Assembly (NCBI RefSeq): GCF_001905825.1
Contig: NZ_LIVV01000004.1
Coordinates: 619,687 to 683,686 of the forward strand
Direction: 5' to 3'
Source of the DNA: Streptomyces sp. CB02009
Lineage (GTDB): Bacteria > Actinomycetota > Actinomycetes > Streptomycetales > Streptomycetaceae
Length of the DNA: 64,000 nucleotides
A model generated the notes under the pieces. It did not search any database and was not told where the DNA came from. It was given only the letters and a program-made list of their open reading frames with translations. Of this stretch, positions 22,253 through 30,417 are shown in pieces (position 1 is the stretch's first letter; every line of letters starts with the position of its first letter). Position numbers and translations under genes: made by a program.

Positions 22253-25200
22253 CTACGGGGCCGCCGCGTCGATCGCCTTCACGATCCGCTTGTCCGAGAT
22301 CGGGTACGCCGTGCCCAGCGCGTGCGCGAAGTAGCTCACCCGCAGCTCCTCGATCATCCAGCGGATGTCGGTGACCTCGGACGGCACCGGGCGGCCCTTG
22401 GGGAGCTGTTCGAGCAGCCAGGCGTACTCGTCCTGCATCTCCTGGACCTTCTCCATCCGGGTGGTGTCCCGCTGGACCCCGGTCGGCATCTGCTGGAGCC
22501 GCCGGTCCACCGCCACCAGATAGCGCATCAGGTCCGGGAGCCGCTTCAGCCCCGTGCGGGTGACGAAGCCCGCCGGCATCAGCCAGGCCAGCTGGTCGCG
22601 CACGTCGGTCAGGTTGTTGATCAGCGCCAGGCTGTTCGTCGACTTCAGCCGGCGCTCGCACGCCTGCCAGGCCGCCAGGATCTGCTGGACCTGGCCCACC
22701 GTCCGCACGGTCGTGTCGACAAGGTCCGCGCGGACCTTGTCGTACAGCTTCCGGAACGACTCCTCGTCCCACGCCGGGCCGCCGTGCTCCGCGATCAGCT
22801 TGTCGGCCGCCGCGGTGGCGCAGTCGTCGAAGAGGGCCTGGATCGAGCCGTGCGGGTTCGAGGACAGGGCCAGCTTCTGCTGGTTGGTCAGCTTGTCCGA
22901 GGCGAACTTCGCCGGATTCACCGGGATGTTCAGCATGATCAGCTTCCGGGTGCCCCGCCACATCGCCCGCTCCTGCTCGGCCTCCGTGTCGAAGAGCCGT
23001 ACGGCGACGGTCGCGCCCTCGTCCACGAGCGCCGGGTACGCCTTGACCGGCTGCCCGCCGCGCTTGGCCTCGAAGACCTTCGTGAGCGTCCCGATCGTCC
23101 AGTCCGTGAGCCCCGCGCGTTCCAGGGAGGGACCGGAGCCGTCCGGGCCCCCGGTGGCCGCCGCGGCGGCCTGGGAGAGGGCCTTGCGGGCCTTCGGGCG
23201 CAGCCGCAGCCGCAGCGTCTCCAGATCCTTGTCCTCGGCGAGCTTCCGGCGCCGCTCGTCGACGATCCGGAACGTCACCTTGAGGTGCTCGGGGACCTTC
23301 GCCCAGTCGAAGTCCTCGGCCGTCACCGGCACGCCGACCATCCGCTGGAGTTCGCGGGCGAGCGCCCCCGCCAGCGGCTCCTGCACCGGCACCACCGCGT
23401 CGAGGAAGCGGGAGGCGAAGTTCGGTGCCGGCACGTAGTGGCGGCGGATGGGCTTCGGCAGGGAGCGGATCAGCTCCGTGACGACCTCGCCGCGCAGACC
23501 GGGGATCTGCCACTCGAAGCCGTCGTCCGTCACCTGGTTCAGGACCTGGAGCGGGACGTGGACGGTCACGCCGTCGGCGTCCGCCCCGGGCTCGAACTGG
23601 TACGTCACCCGGAACTTCAGCGGACCCTGCCGCCAGGAGTCCGGGTAGTCGTCCTTGGTGACCCCGGCGGCCTTCTCGTTGATGAGCATCTCGCGCTCGA
23701 AGTCCAGGAACTCCGGTTCCTCGTGGCGCTTGTGCTTCCACCAGGAGTCGAAGTGGGCGCCGGAGACGACGTGCTCGGGGACGCGCTTGTCGTAGAAGTC
23801 GAAGAGCGTCTCGTCGTCGACCAGGATGTCCCGGCGCCGCGCGCGGTGCTCCAGCTCCTCGACCTCGGTGAGGAGCCTGCGGTTGTCCGCGAAGAACTTG
23901 TGGTGGGTGCGCCAGTCGCCCTCCACGAGCGCGTTCCTGATGAACAGCTCGCGGGAGACCTCGGGATCGATCCGGCCGTAGTTGACCTTGCGGTCGGCGA
24001 CGATCGGGACGCCGTACAGCGTCACCTTCTCGAAGGCCATCACGGCCGCCTGGTCCTTCTCCCAGTGCGGCTCGCTGTACGTCTTCTTCACCAGGTGCTG
24101 GGCGAGCGGCTCGATCCACTCGGGCTCCACGCGCGCGTTGACCCGGGCCCAGAGGCGCGAGGTCTCCACCAGCTCGGCGGACATGACGAAGCGCGGGGGC
24201 TTCTTGAAGAGCGCGGAACCGGGGAAGATCGCGAACTTGGCGTTCCGCGCGCCGAGGTACTCGCCCCGGCCGGCGTCGCGGCGGGCGCCGTCCTTCGCCC
24301 CGTCCTTGGACTCCTTCACGTCCTTCATGCCGATGTGGCTGAGCAGGCCGGCCAGGAGCGAGACGTGGACGGACTGCTCGGGCGCGTCCTCCTCGTTGAG
24401 GTGGATGCCCATCTGCTTGGCGACCGTCCGCAGCTGGCTGTAGATGTCCTGCCACTCGCGGATGCGCAGGAAGTTCAGGTACTCCTGCTTGCACATCCGG
24501 CGGAACGAGCTGGAGCCGCGCTCCTTCTGCTGCTCTCGGACGTAGCGCCAGAGGTTCAGGAAGGCGAGGAAGTCGCTCGTCTCGTCCTTGAACCGGGCGT
24601 GCTGCTGGTCGGCCTGCGCCTGCTTCTCCGAGGGCCGCTCGCGCGGGTCCTGGATCGACAGCGCCGCCGCGATCACCATGACCTCGCGGACGCAGCCGTT
24701 CCTGTCGGCCTCCAACACCATCCGGGCGAGCCGGGGGTCCACGGGCAGCTGGGAGAGCTTCCGGCCCTGCTGGGTCAGCCGCTTCTTGGGGTCCTTCTCC
24801 GCCGGGTCGATCGCGCCGAGCTCCTGGAGGAGCTGCACGCCGTCCCGGATGTTGCGGTGGTCCGGCGGGTCGATGAAGGGGAACTTCTCGATCTCGCCGA
24901 GGCCGGCCGCGGTCATCTGGAGGATGACGGAGGCGAGGTTCGTCCGGAGGATCTCGGCGTCCGTGAACTCCGGCCGCGTGAGGAAGTCGTCCTCCGAGTA
25001 CAGCCGGATGCAGATGCCGTCGGACGTACGGCCGCAGCGGCCCTTGCGCTGGTTGGCGCTGGCCTGGCTGACCGGCTCGATCGGCAGCCGCTGCACCTTG
25101 GTCCGGTGCGAGTAGCGGGAGATGCGGGCGGTGCCCGGGTCGATCACGTACTTGATGCCGGGGACGGTCAGGGAGGTCTCGGCGACGTTCGTCGCGAGGA

Positions 25201-26227
25201 CGATCCGGCGGCCGGAGTGCGCCTGGAAGACCCGGTGCTGCTCGGCGTGGGAGAGCCGTGCGTAGAGCGGGAGGACCTCCGTGTCGAAGAGCTTCCTCTT
25301 GGTGAGAGCGTCCGCCGTGTCGCGGATCTCGCGCTCCCCGGAGAGGAAGACCAGGACGTCGCCGGGACCCTCCTTCTGGAGCTCGTCGACGGCCTCGCAG
25401 ATCGCGGTGATCTGGTCCCGGTCGCTCTCCTCGGAGTCCTCCTCCAGGAGCGGCCGGTAGCGGACCTCGACCGGGTACGTACGGCCGGAGACCTCGACGA
25501 TCGGGGCGTCGCCGAAATGGCGGGAGAAGCGCTCCGGGTCGATGGTCGCCGAGGTGATCACGACCTTGAGGTCGGGGCGCTTCGGCAGCAGCTGGGCCAG
25601 GTAGCCGAGCAGGAAGTCGATGTTGAGGGACCGCTCGTGGGCCTCGTCGATGATGATCGTGTCGTAGGCGCGCAGCTCGCGGTCCGTCTGGATCTCGGCG
25701 AGCAGGATGCCGTCCGTCATCAGCTTCACGAAGGTCGCGTCGGGGTTCACCTGGTCGGTGAAGCGGACCTTCCAGCCGACGGCCTCGCCCAGCGGGGTCC
25801 TCAGCTCCTCGGCGACCCGCTCGGCGACGGTGCGGGCGGCGATCCGGCGGGGCTGGGTGTGCCCGATCATGCCCCGGACGCCCCGGCCGAGCTCCAGGCA
25901 GATCTTCGGGATCTGGGTGGTCTTACCCGAACCCGTCTCACCGGCGACGATCACGACCTGGTGGTCGCGTATCGCCTCCAGGATCTCGTCCTTCTTCTGC
26001 GAGACGGGCAGCTGCTCGGGATACGTGACCGCGGGCACGCGGGAGGCGCGCCCGTCGACGCGCTCCTTGGCCTTGGCCGCCTCGACGGCGATCTCGTCCA
26101 GGACGGCCGCGCGGGCCTCGGGCTTGCGGATGCGGCGGGCGCCTTCGAGACGGCGGCCGAGCCGGTGGGAGTCCCGCAGCGAGACCTCGGCCAGGACGGA
26201 CTGGAGGGCGGCGAAGGAAGTAGACAT
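22253..26227 (-). CDS. hrpA: ATP-dependent RNA helicase HrpA
   Basis: The 1324-residue DEAH-box helicase has Walker A GETGSGKTT at about residue 96, the DEAHERS box near residue 193 and SAT in TSATIDPERF. The C-terminal helicase domain contains RKGRCGR and RPEF blocks, with the winged-helix/OB-like accessory domains and the long HrpA-specific C-terminal extension. HrpA acts in mRNA processing and in rescuing stalled ribosomes in enteric bacteria. The length matches the family. It follows, on the minus strand, a 200-base region with a GC-rich direct repeat, and ends about 90 bases before tRNA-Asp. Confidence 0.96.
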   Translation of the reverse strand: MSTSFAALQSVLAEVSLRDSHRLGRRLEGARRIRKPEARAAVLDEIAVEAAKAKERVDGRASRVPAVTYPEQLPVSQKKDEILEAIRDHQVVIVAGETGSGKTTQIPKICLELGRGVRGMIGHTQPRRIAARTVAERVAEELRTPLGEAVGWKVRFTDQVNPDATFVKLMTDGILLAEIQTDRELRAYDTIIIDEAHERSLNIDFLLGYLAQLLPKRPDLKVVITSATIDPERFSRHFGDAPIVEVSGRTYPVEVRYRPLLEEDSEESDRDQITAICEAVDELQKEGPGDVLVFLSGEREIRDTADALTKRKLFDTEVLPLYARLSHAEQHRVFQAHSGRRIVLATNVAETSLTVPGIKYVIDPGTARISRYSHRTKVQRLPIEPVSQASANQRKGRCGRTSDGICIRLYSEDDFLTRPEFTDAEILRTNLASVILQMTAAGLGEIEKFPFIDPPDHRNIRDGVQLLQELGAIDPAEKDPKKRLTQQGRKLSQLPVDPRLARMVLEADRNGCVREVMVIAAALSIQDPRERPSEKQAQADQQHARFKDETSDFLAFLNLWRYVREQQKERGSSSFRRMCKQEYLNFLRIREWQDIYSQLRTVAKQMGIHLNEEDAPEQSVHVSLLAGLLSHIGMKDVKESKDGAKDGARRDAGRGEYLGARNAKFAIFPGSALFKKPPRFVMSAELVETSRLWARVNARVEPEWIEPLAQHLVKKTYSEPHWEKDQAAVMAFEKVTLYGVPIVADRKVNYGRIDPEVSRELFIRNALVEGDWRTHHKFFADNRRLLTEVEELEHRARRRDILVDDETLFDFYDKRVPEHVVSGAHFDSWWKHKRHEEPEFLDFEREMLINEKAAGVTKDDYPDSWRQGPLKFRVTYQFEPGADADGVTVHVPLQVLNQVTDDGFEWQIPGLRGEVVTELIRSLPKPIRRHYVPAPNFASRFLDAVVPVQEPLAGALARELQRMVGVPVTAEDFDWAKVPEHLKVTFRIVDERRRKLAEDKDLETLRLRLRPKARKALSQAAAAATGGPDGSGPSLERAGLTDWTIGTLTKVFEAKRGGQPVKAYPALVDEGATVAVRLFDTEAEQERAMWRGTRKLIMLNIPVNPAKFASDKLTNQQKLALSSNPHGSIQALFDDCATAAADKLIAEHGGPAWDEESFRKLYDKVRADLVDTTVRTVGQVQQILAAWQACERRLKSTNSLALINNLTDVRDQLAWLMPAGFVTRTGLKRLPDLMRYLVAVDRRLQQMPTGVQRDTTRMEKVQEMQDEYAWLLEQLPKGRPVPSEVTDIRWMIEELRVSYFAHALGTAYPISDKRIVKAIDAAAP

Positions 26228-26275
26228 ACGGAATCCAGGATCGCACCTGCGGCCGAGAAGCGGCGAACCGATTTA

Positions 26276-26338
26276 CGAGTGGCCGCCCGGGACCGCACGA
26301 GTGGCCGCCCGGGGGACCGGACGAGTGGCTCCCCGGGG
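26276..26338. repeat. Tandem repeat upstream of hrpA
   Basis: Three imperfect copies of a 22-24 base unit (core ACGAGTGGCCGCCCGGG) lie between hrpA and the next divergent gene. Confidence 0.65.
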
Positions 26339-26433
26339 CGCCCGCGGGCACCCCGATGACGGGTGGCTTCCGGATACGGGGTGGTGGGGTGCGTACTATT
26401 TCGGGCACGTCGACCGGACCGGAGAGGTTTCGC

Positions 26434-26784
26434 ATGTTCCGCACCACCCGCGTGCCGGCGGCGTTCGCCGCGCTCGTGGCGCTGGTCCTCGGACTCCTGG
26501 TGTGCGGTGCGACACCGGCCACGCCCGCGGGGACGGCCCCGGTCGTCCTGGGCGCCGCCGTCCCCGGCTGCGACCCGGGCCATCCCGTCGACGAGGGGGC
26601 CGCCGGCCCCGTCGTACCGCCTCGCGCGCACGCCTTCGCGGACCTGCTGCCGGCCCTGGCCGCCGACCGGACGCCGTGCGGCGCCCGGGAGCGGGACGCG
26701 GCCGGCCGGGGCGGGCCGGCGGGACGGGAGCCACCCGCGCGCGTACCCCTGTCTCCCGTGGAGCTCTCGGTCCTGAGGGTCTAG
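26434..26784 (+). CDS. Small secreted or membrane-anchored protein
   Basis: The 116-residue product has an N-terminal hydrophobic segment (VPAAFAALVALVLGLLVCGA) after FRTTR, acting as a signal peptide or anchor, then a short mature part with few cysteines and no recognisable domain. The ATG is preceded by GGAGAGG at good spacing. It lies 56 bases ahead of the DsbA-like gene and probably shares its operon, so it may be a partner or substrate of that thiol-redox pair. This is inferred from position only. A TACTAT hexamer at 26394-26399 is a possible -10. Confidence 0.65.
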   Translation: MFRTTRVPAAFAALVALVLGLLVCGATPATPAGTAPVVLGAAVPGCDPGHPVDEGAAGPVVPPRAHAFADLLPALAADRTPCGARERDAAGRGGPAGREPPARVPLSPVELSVLRV

Positions 26785-26840
26785 ACGGACGGCCGTCCTC
26801 CGCCGTCCTCTTCCTTCCCTCTCCTCAGGAGCGCTTCCGC

Positions 26841-27695
26841 ATGTCCAGGTCCAAGCCGATCGCCGTCGTCTCCGGGGTGGCCGTCGCCGCCGTCCTGCTC
26901 GGTGTCGTCTCGTACACCGCCACCAAGCCCGCGTCCCCCGGCGCCGCGGGTTCCTCCTCCGTCGCCGAGGTCTCCGCCGACCCCTCGGCCGGCGTCTACG
27001 CCGAACTGGAGGCGTACGCCCGCCGCGACGCCTCCGACAAGCTCGCCCTCGGCCGCGCCGACGCGCCCGTCGTGCTCATCGAGTACGCCGACTTCAAGTG
27101 CGGCTACTGCGGGAAGTTCGCCCGGGACACCGAGCCCGTCCTGATCGAGAAGTACGTCGACAACGGCACCCTGCGCATCGAGTGGCGGAACTTCCCGATC
27201 TTCGGCGAGGAGTCCGAGGCGGTCGCCCGCGCGTCCTGGGCCGCCGGGCAGCAGGGCCGGTTCTGGGAGTTCCACAGGGCCGCCTACGCGGAGGGCGCCA
27301 AGGAGAAGGGCTTCGGCAAGGACCGGATCGCGGCCCTGGCGAAGGAGGCGGGCGTCCCCGACGCGGCCCGGTTCGCGAAGGACAGCGAGGGGGCGGCGGC
27401 GCGCGCGGCCGTGAGCGCGGACCAGGAGCAGGGCTACTCCCTCGGCGCCACCTCCACCCCGTCCTTCCTGATCAACGGCCGGCCGATCGCCGGCGCGCAG
27501 CCGCTGGAGACGTTCACGGAGACGATCGAGGCCGCCGCGAAGGCCGCCAGGTCCGCCGAGGCCCCGAAGGCGCCGAAGCCGTCCGAGCCGTCCGAGCCGT
27601 CCGAGCCGTCCGAGCCGTCCGAGCCGTCCGAGCCGGCCAAGGCGTCCGAGTCGGCCGATGGTGCCGCGAAGCCCGGTCCGGACGCCGCGCGGTGA
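26841..27695 (+). CDS. DsbA-family thiol-disulfide oxidoreductase
   Basis: The 284-residue protein has an N-terminal membrane anchor (about residues 7-25) and an extracellular DsbA/thioredoxin-like domain with active site C87-G-Y-C90, followed by typical helical insertion and the cis-Pro strand STPSFLING. It should act on disulfides of exported proteins. The C-terminal tail contains six Pro-Ser-Glu repeats coded by a perfect 9-bp repeat. The stop overlaps the GTG of the CcdA-like gene, so oxidoreductase and electron donor are translationally coupled. Confidence 0.92.
   Translation: MSRSKPIAVVSGVAVAAVLLGVVSYTATKPASPGAAGSSSVAEVSADPSAGVYAELEAYARRDASDKLALGRADAPVVLIEYADFKCGYCGKFARDTEPVLIEKYVDNGTLRIEWRNFPIFGEESEAVARASWAAGQQGRFWEFHRAAYAEGAKEKGFGKDRIAALAKEAGVPDAARFAKDSEGAAARAAVSADQEQGYSLGATSTPSFLINGRPIAGAQPLETFTETIEAAAKAARSAEAPKAPKPSEPSEPSEPSEPSEPSEPAKASESADGAAKPGPDAAR
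27579..27632 (+). repeat. Nine-base tandem repeat encoding (Pro-Ser-Glu)6
   Basis: Six units of CCGTCCGAG in frame code for the tail of the DsbA-like protein. The length could vary between strains without a frameshift. Confidence 0.85.
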
Positions 27696-28534
27696 CCTCC
27701 GGCATCGGCTACTTCGCCGCCTTCCTCGGCGGCCTGCTCGCCCTGCTCAGCCCGTGCAGCGCCCTGCTCCTGCCGGCCTTCTTCGCGTATTCGATCGACA
27801 CGCGCGCGAAGCTGGTGGCCAGGACCGGCATCCTCTACGCGGGTCTGGCGACCACCCTCGTCCCGCTCGGCGCGGCGGGCTCCTTCGCGGGCCGCCTCTT
27901 CTACGGCCACCGGGAGCTGCTCGTCACCGCCGGCGGCTGGCTGATCATCGGCCTCGGCGTGCTGCAGATCCTCGGCCTGGGCTTCGCCTCCCGGCGGATC
28001 GCCGAGGCGAGCGGCCGGATCCGGCCCACGTCGGCGCTCTCCGTGTACGCCCTCGGGCTGGTCTACGGCCTCGCGGGCTTCTGCGCGGGACCGATCCTCG
28101 GCAGCGTCCTGACGGTCGCGGCGCTGAGCGGCAGCCCGGCGTACGGGGGGCTGCTCCTCGCGGTGTACGCGCTCGGCATGGCGGTTCCGCTGTTCGTGCT
28201 CGCGCTGCTCTGGGAGCGGTACGACCTGGGCCGCAGGTCCTGGCTGCGCGGCCGGCCGCTCCGGGTGGGGGGCCTCACGCTCCATTCGACGTCGCTGCTC
28301 TCGGGCCTGTTCTTCGTGGCCCTCGGGACGCTGTTCCTGGTCTTCGACGGGACGACCGCGCTGCCGGGCCTGCTGTCCGTGGACGACTCGTTCGCGGTGG
28401 AGCAGCGGGTGGCCTCGCTCGGCCGGGCGGTCCCGGACTGGGCGCTGCTCGTCGCGGTGGTGGCCGTGGTGGCACTGGTGCTCGCGCTGCGGGGCCGGCG
28501 GGGGAGCCGTGCGCGGGAGCGCGAGGAGACGTGA
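27692..28534 (+). CDS. CcdA-like membrane thiol reductant transporter
   Basis: The 280-residue polytopic membrane protein has about six helices. Cysteines in LLSPCSALLLPAF and LAGFCAGPILGS match the conserved redox pair of CcdA/DsbD-beta proteins, which carry electrons from cytoplasmic thioredoxin to extracytoplasmic thiol enzymes. The GTG start overlaps the stop of the DsbA-like gene by four bases. The pair probably maintains an exported thioredoxin-like protein in reduced or active form. A 15-bp hairpin follows directly after the stop. Confidence 0.9.
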   Translation: MTSGIGYFAAFLGGLLALLSPCSALLLPAFFAYSIDTRAKLVARTGILYAGLATTLVPLGAAGSFAGRLFYGHRELLVTAGGWLIIGLGVLQILGLGFASRRIAEASGRIRPTSALSVYALGLVYGLAGFCAGPILGSVLTVAALSGSPAYGGLLLAVYALGMAVPLFVLALLWERYDLGRRSWLRGRPLRVGGLTLHSTSLLSGLFFVALGTLFLVFDGTTALPGLLSVDDSFAVEQRVASLGRAVPDWALLVAVVAVVALVLALRGRRGSRAREREET

Positions 28535-28536
28535 CG

Positions 28537-28570
28537 GTACGGGGAGGAGGCGCCGGCCTCCTCCCCGTAC
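28537..28570 (+). terminator. Terminator of dsbA-ccdA operon
   Basis: A 15-bp perfect inverted repeat (GTACGGGGAGGAGGC / GCCTCCTCCCCGTAC, loop GCCG) starts 2 bases after the CcdA-like stop. Confidence 0.8.
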
Positions 28571-28579
28571 GCCCCCGTG

Positions 28580-28631
28580 CGGGCACACGAAGCGGGCACA
28601 CGAAGCGGGCACACGAAGCGGGCACACGAAG
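28580..28631. repeat. Four perfect 13-bp tandem repeats
   Basis: CGGGCACACGAAG is repeated four times without mismatch between two converging terminators. Confidence 0.9.
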
Positions 28632-28660
28632 AAGGCCCCGTTCTTTCGAACGGGGCCTTC
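28631..28660 (-). terminator. Terminator of tRNA cluster
   Basis: GAAGGCCCCGTTC and GAACGGGGCCTTC form a perfect 13-bp stem with a four-base loop, just 3' of tRNA-Phe on the minus strand. Confidence 0.85.
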
Positions 28661-28666
28661 TGTTTG

Positions 28667-28740
28667 TGGCTGGGGCCGGGGTCGAACCGGCGACCTATCG
28701 CTTTTCAGGCGATCGCTCGTACCAACTGAGCTACCCAGCC
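28667..28740 (-). tRNA. tRNA-Phe(GAA)
   Basis: The cloverleaf reads from 28740 with acceptor GGCTGGG/CCCAGCC, anticodon loop CTGAAAA (GAA) and T-arm CGGTTCGACCCCG. CCA is not encoded. It is the last gene of the Glu-Asp-Phe cluster. Confidence 0.95.
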
Positions 28741-28762
28741 ACGAAGCTGTTTCCAGCTTCAG

Positions 28763-28836
28763 CGACTCTGACGGGACTTGAACCCGCGACCTCCACCTTG
28801 ACAGGGTGGCGAGCTAACCAACTGCTCCACAGAGCC
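28763..28836 (-). tRNA. tRNA-Asp(GTC), copy 2
   Basis: The sequence is identical to the tRNA-Asp at 22092-22165, with anticodon loop CTGTCAA and no encoded CCA. It is the middle gene of the cluster. Confidence 0.95.
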
Positions 28837-28876
28837 ATGCTTGTGTGCGATCACTAGTCTCGCACACGGTGATGCG

Positions 28877-28949
28877 TGCCCCCAACGGGATTCGAACCCG
28901 TGCTACCGCCTTGAAAGGGCGGCGTCCTGGGCCACTAGACGATGAGGGC
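28877..28949 (-). tRNA. tRNA-Glu(TTC)
   Basis: The cloverleaf reads from 28949 with acceptor GCCCTCA/TGGGGGC (one T-G pair), anticodon loop CTTTCAA (TTC) and T-arm GGGTTCGAATCCC. CCA is not encoded. It is the first gene of the minus-strand tRNA cluster. Confidence 0.95.
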
Positions 28950-29053
28950 TAGAGGCTCACCTGCGCACTTCTCAGTGCGTCGGGGACGTGAGAAGCATAT
29001 GGGATGCCGGGCGCTATCGCCAAAACGGTTTCCGGCGGGGGGACAATGGGCGC

Positions 29054-29404
29054 GTGCTGGAGATGACGCGCGAGGAGTTCGAAGAGCTGGTCGCCGAGGC
29101 CCTGGACCGGATTCCGCCGGAGCTGACGCGGCTGATGGACAACGTCGCGGTGTTCGTGGAGGACGAGCCCGCCCCGGACGATCCCGACCTGCTCGGGCTC
29201 TACGAGGGGACGCCGCTGACCGAGCGCGGTGAGTGGTACGCCGGTGTCCTGCCGGACCGGATCACGATCTACCGGGGGCCGACGCTGCGGATGTGCGCGT
29301 CGCGCGAGGACGTGGTCGCGGAGACCGAGATCACGGTGGTGCACGAGATCGCCCACCACTTCGGCATCGACGACGAACGGCTGCACGCCCTGGGCTACGG
29401 CTGA
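29054..29404 (+). CDS. Small zincin-like metallopeptidase family protein
   Basis: The 116-residue protein carries the zinc-protease motif HEIAHH within VVHEIAHHFGIDDERLHALGYG at its very C-terminus, with the preceding TIYRGPTLRMC segment typical of the actinobacterial minimal metallopeptidase family (the MPTase-like DUF of about 110-130 residues). The HExxHxxGxxDE pattern gives three metal ligands or a Glu/Asp third ligand. It has no signal peptide, so it is cytoplasmic. The GTG at 29054 starts the conserved LEMTREEFEELV. The substrate is unknown. Confidence 0.85.
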   Translation: MLEMTREEFEELVAEALDRIPPELTRLMDNVAVFVEDEPAPDDPDLLGLYEGTPLTERGEWYAGVLPDRITIYRGPTLRMCASREDVVAETEITVVHEIAHHFGIDDERLHALGYG

Positions 29405-29518
29405 GCCGCCCCCGGCGCACGCCCGGGGCCTTTCGGGCGTGTCCCTTGTGGCGCCGGGGGAGTTGGGCAGGGCAACGCGTTCCGTTGTTCCTGCCTGTCG
29501 TGTCCTGGAGGTGCCCCC

Positions 29519-30220
29519 GTGCGCCATTTGCCCACCCGTGTCCGATGGGCCGCCGCCGCGCTGGCCGTCGCGGCCTGCGCCGGTCTGAGCGGCTGTATGA
29601 GTGTGAGTGACGAGGGGGCGAAGCCGGCGCCCGGCGCGTCCGGCGGGAAGCGGGGCGTGGCGACCGAGTCCGGTGGCGGTGCGGCCGGGGAGCCCGGCGG
29701 CGACGCCGGCGCGTGGAACGGCCGGCCGGACGCCGGCGGCCCCGACGTGGCCGGTTCCGGTACGGATTCCCCGGTGCCGAGCGGCTCCCCCTCGGGCACG
29801 GCGAAGCCCTCCCCTGGCACGGTGCTGCCGGTGGAGGGGCCGGGCGGCCCCGGCGGCCCGTCGAAGCCGCAGCCGACGGGTGGTCAGGACGGCCCGGGCG
29901 GCGGCTCGGGCGGTGCGGCGGGCGGCGGCGCCGGGGGCGGGAGCGCGGGCGGCGGCAGCGGTGGCGCGGCGAACGGCGGCGGATCGGGCGGTCCGGGCGG
30001 CGGGGGCACGCCCACGCCGGAACCGACCGCGGAGCCGACGCCCGAACCGACGCCCGAACCGACCGTGGAGCCGACGCCCGAGCCGACGCCGGAGCCGACC
30101 TCCCATCCGACCGATCCGCCGTCGCCCGGACCCGACACCCAGATGGGTGCGCTGCGTGCGGCGGACGGTCCGGGGGCACCCTCGGAGCCGGTGGCGTCTC
30201 CGCAGGTCGGGCCGGTGTGA
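29519..30220 (+). CDS. Pro/Gly-rich lipoprotein
   Basis: The 233-residue product begins with a signal peptide ending in lipobox LSGC (Cys about residue 26). The mature part is almost entirely low complexity: a Gly/Ala/Ser-rich region, then Pro-Glu-Pro-Thr repeats (EPTPEPTPEPTVEPTPEP) that probably span the cell wall. No globular domain is seen, so it may be a wall-spanning stalk or a decaying exported protein. The GTG start follows GGAGGTG. It lies ahead of the DEAD-box helicase but is probably a separate unit. Confidence 0.7.
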   Translation: MRHLPTRVRWAAAALAVAACAGLSGCMSVSDEGAKPAPGASGGKRGVATESGGGAAGEPGGDAGAWNGRPDAGGPDVAGSGTDSPVPSGSPSGTAKPSPGTVLPVEGPGGPGGPSKPQPTGGQDGPGGGSGGAAGGGAGGGSAGGGSGGAANGGGSGGPGGGGTPTPEPTAEPTPEPTPEPTVEPTPEPTPEPTSHPTDPPSPGPDTQMGALRAADGPGAPSEPVASPQVGPV

Positions 30221-30231
30221 GGGAGTCCGAT

Positions 30232-30261
30232 TTGCCATAGGTGGGGGAGGGTGCGTATGGT
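30232..30261 (+). promoter_or_regulatory. Candidate promoter of DEAD-box helicase
   Basis: TTGCCA (30232-30237) and TATGGT (30256-30261) are 18 bases apart. They would give a leader of about 150 bases containing two small hairpins (GCGCC/GGCGC near 30302 and GACCGC/GCGGTC near 30340). Long structured leaders are common for cold-regulated helicases; this is inference. Confidence 0.4.
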
Positions 30262-30417
30262 GGTAGATCGTTTGATCCCATTGCCCGGCGCCGACACAGA
30301 AGAGCGCCGTGTGGCGCGTACTCTCCCTAGCCGTGGCTGACCGCATTGAGGCGGTCGTTTGCGAAATCACGGAGTTGACGGGCGCGTGCCGAGACTCCGG
30401 AAGGTTTCGCATTTCGC

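Noticed and set aside
22127..26359. A 1410-codon open frame on the plus strand opposite hrpA
   Set aside because: It is the antisense shadow of a clearly recognisable helicase; the composition is Val/Leu/Arg/Asp-rich with no domain, and high GC removes stop codons.
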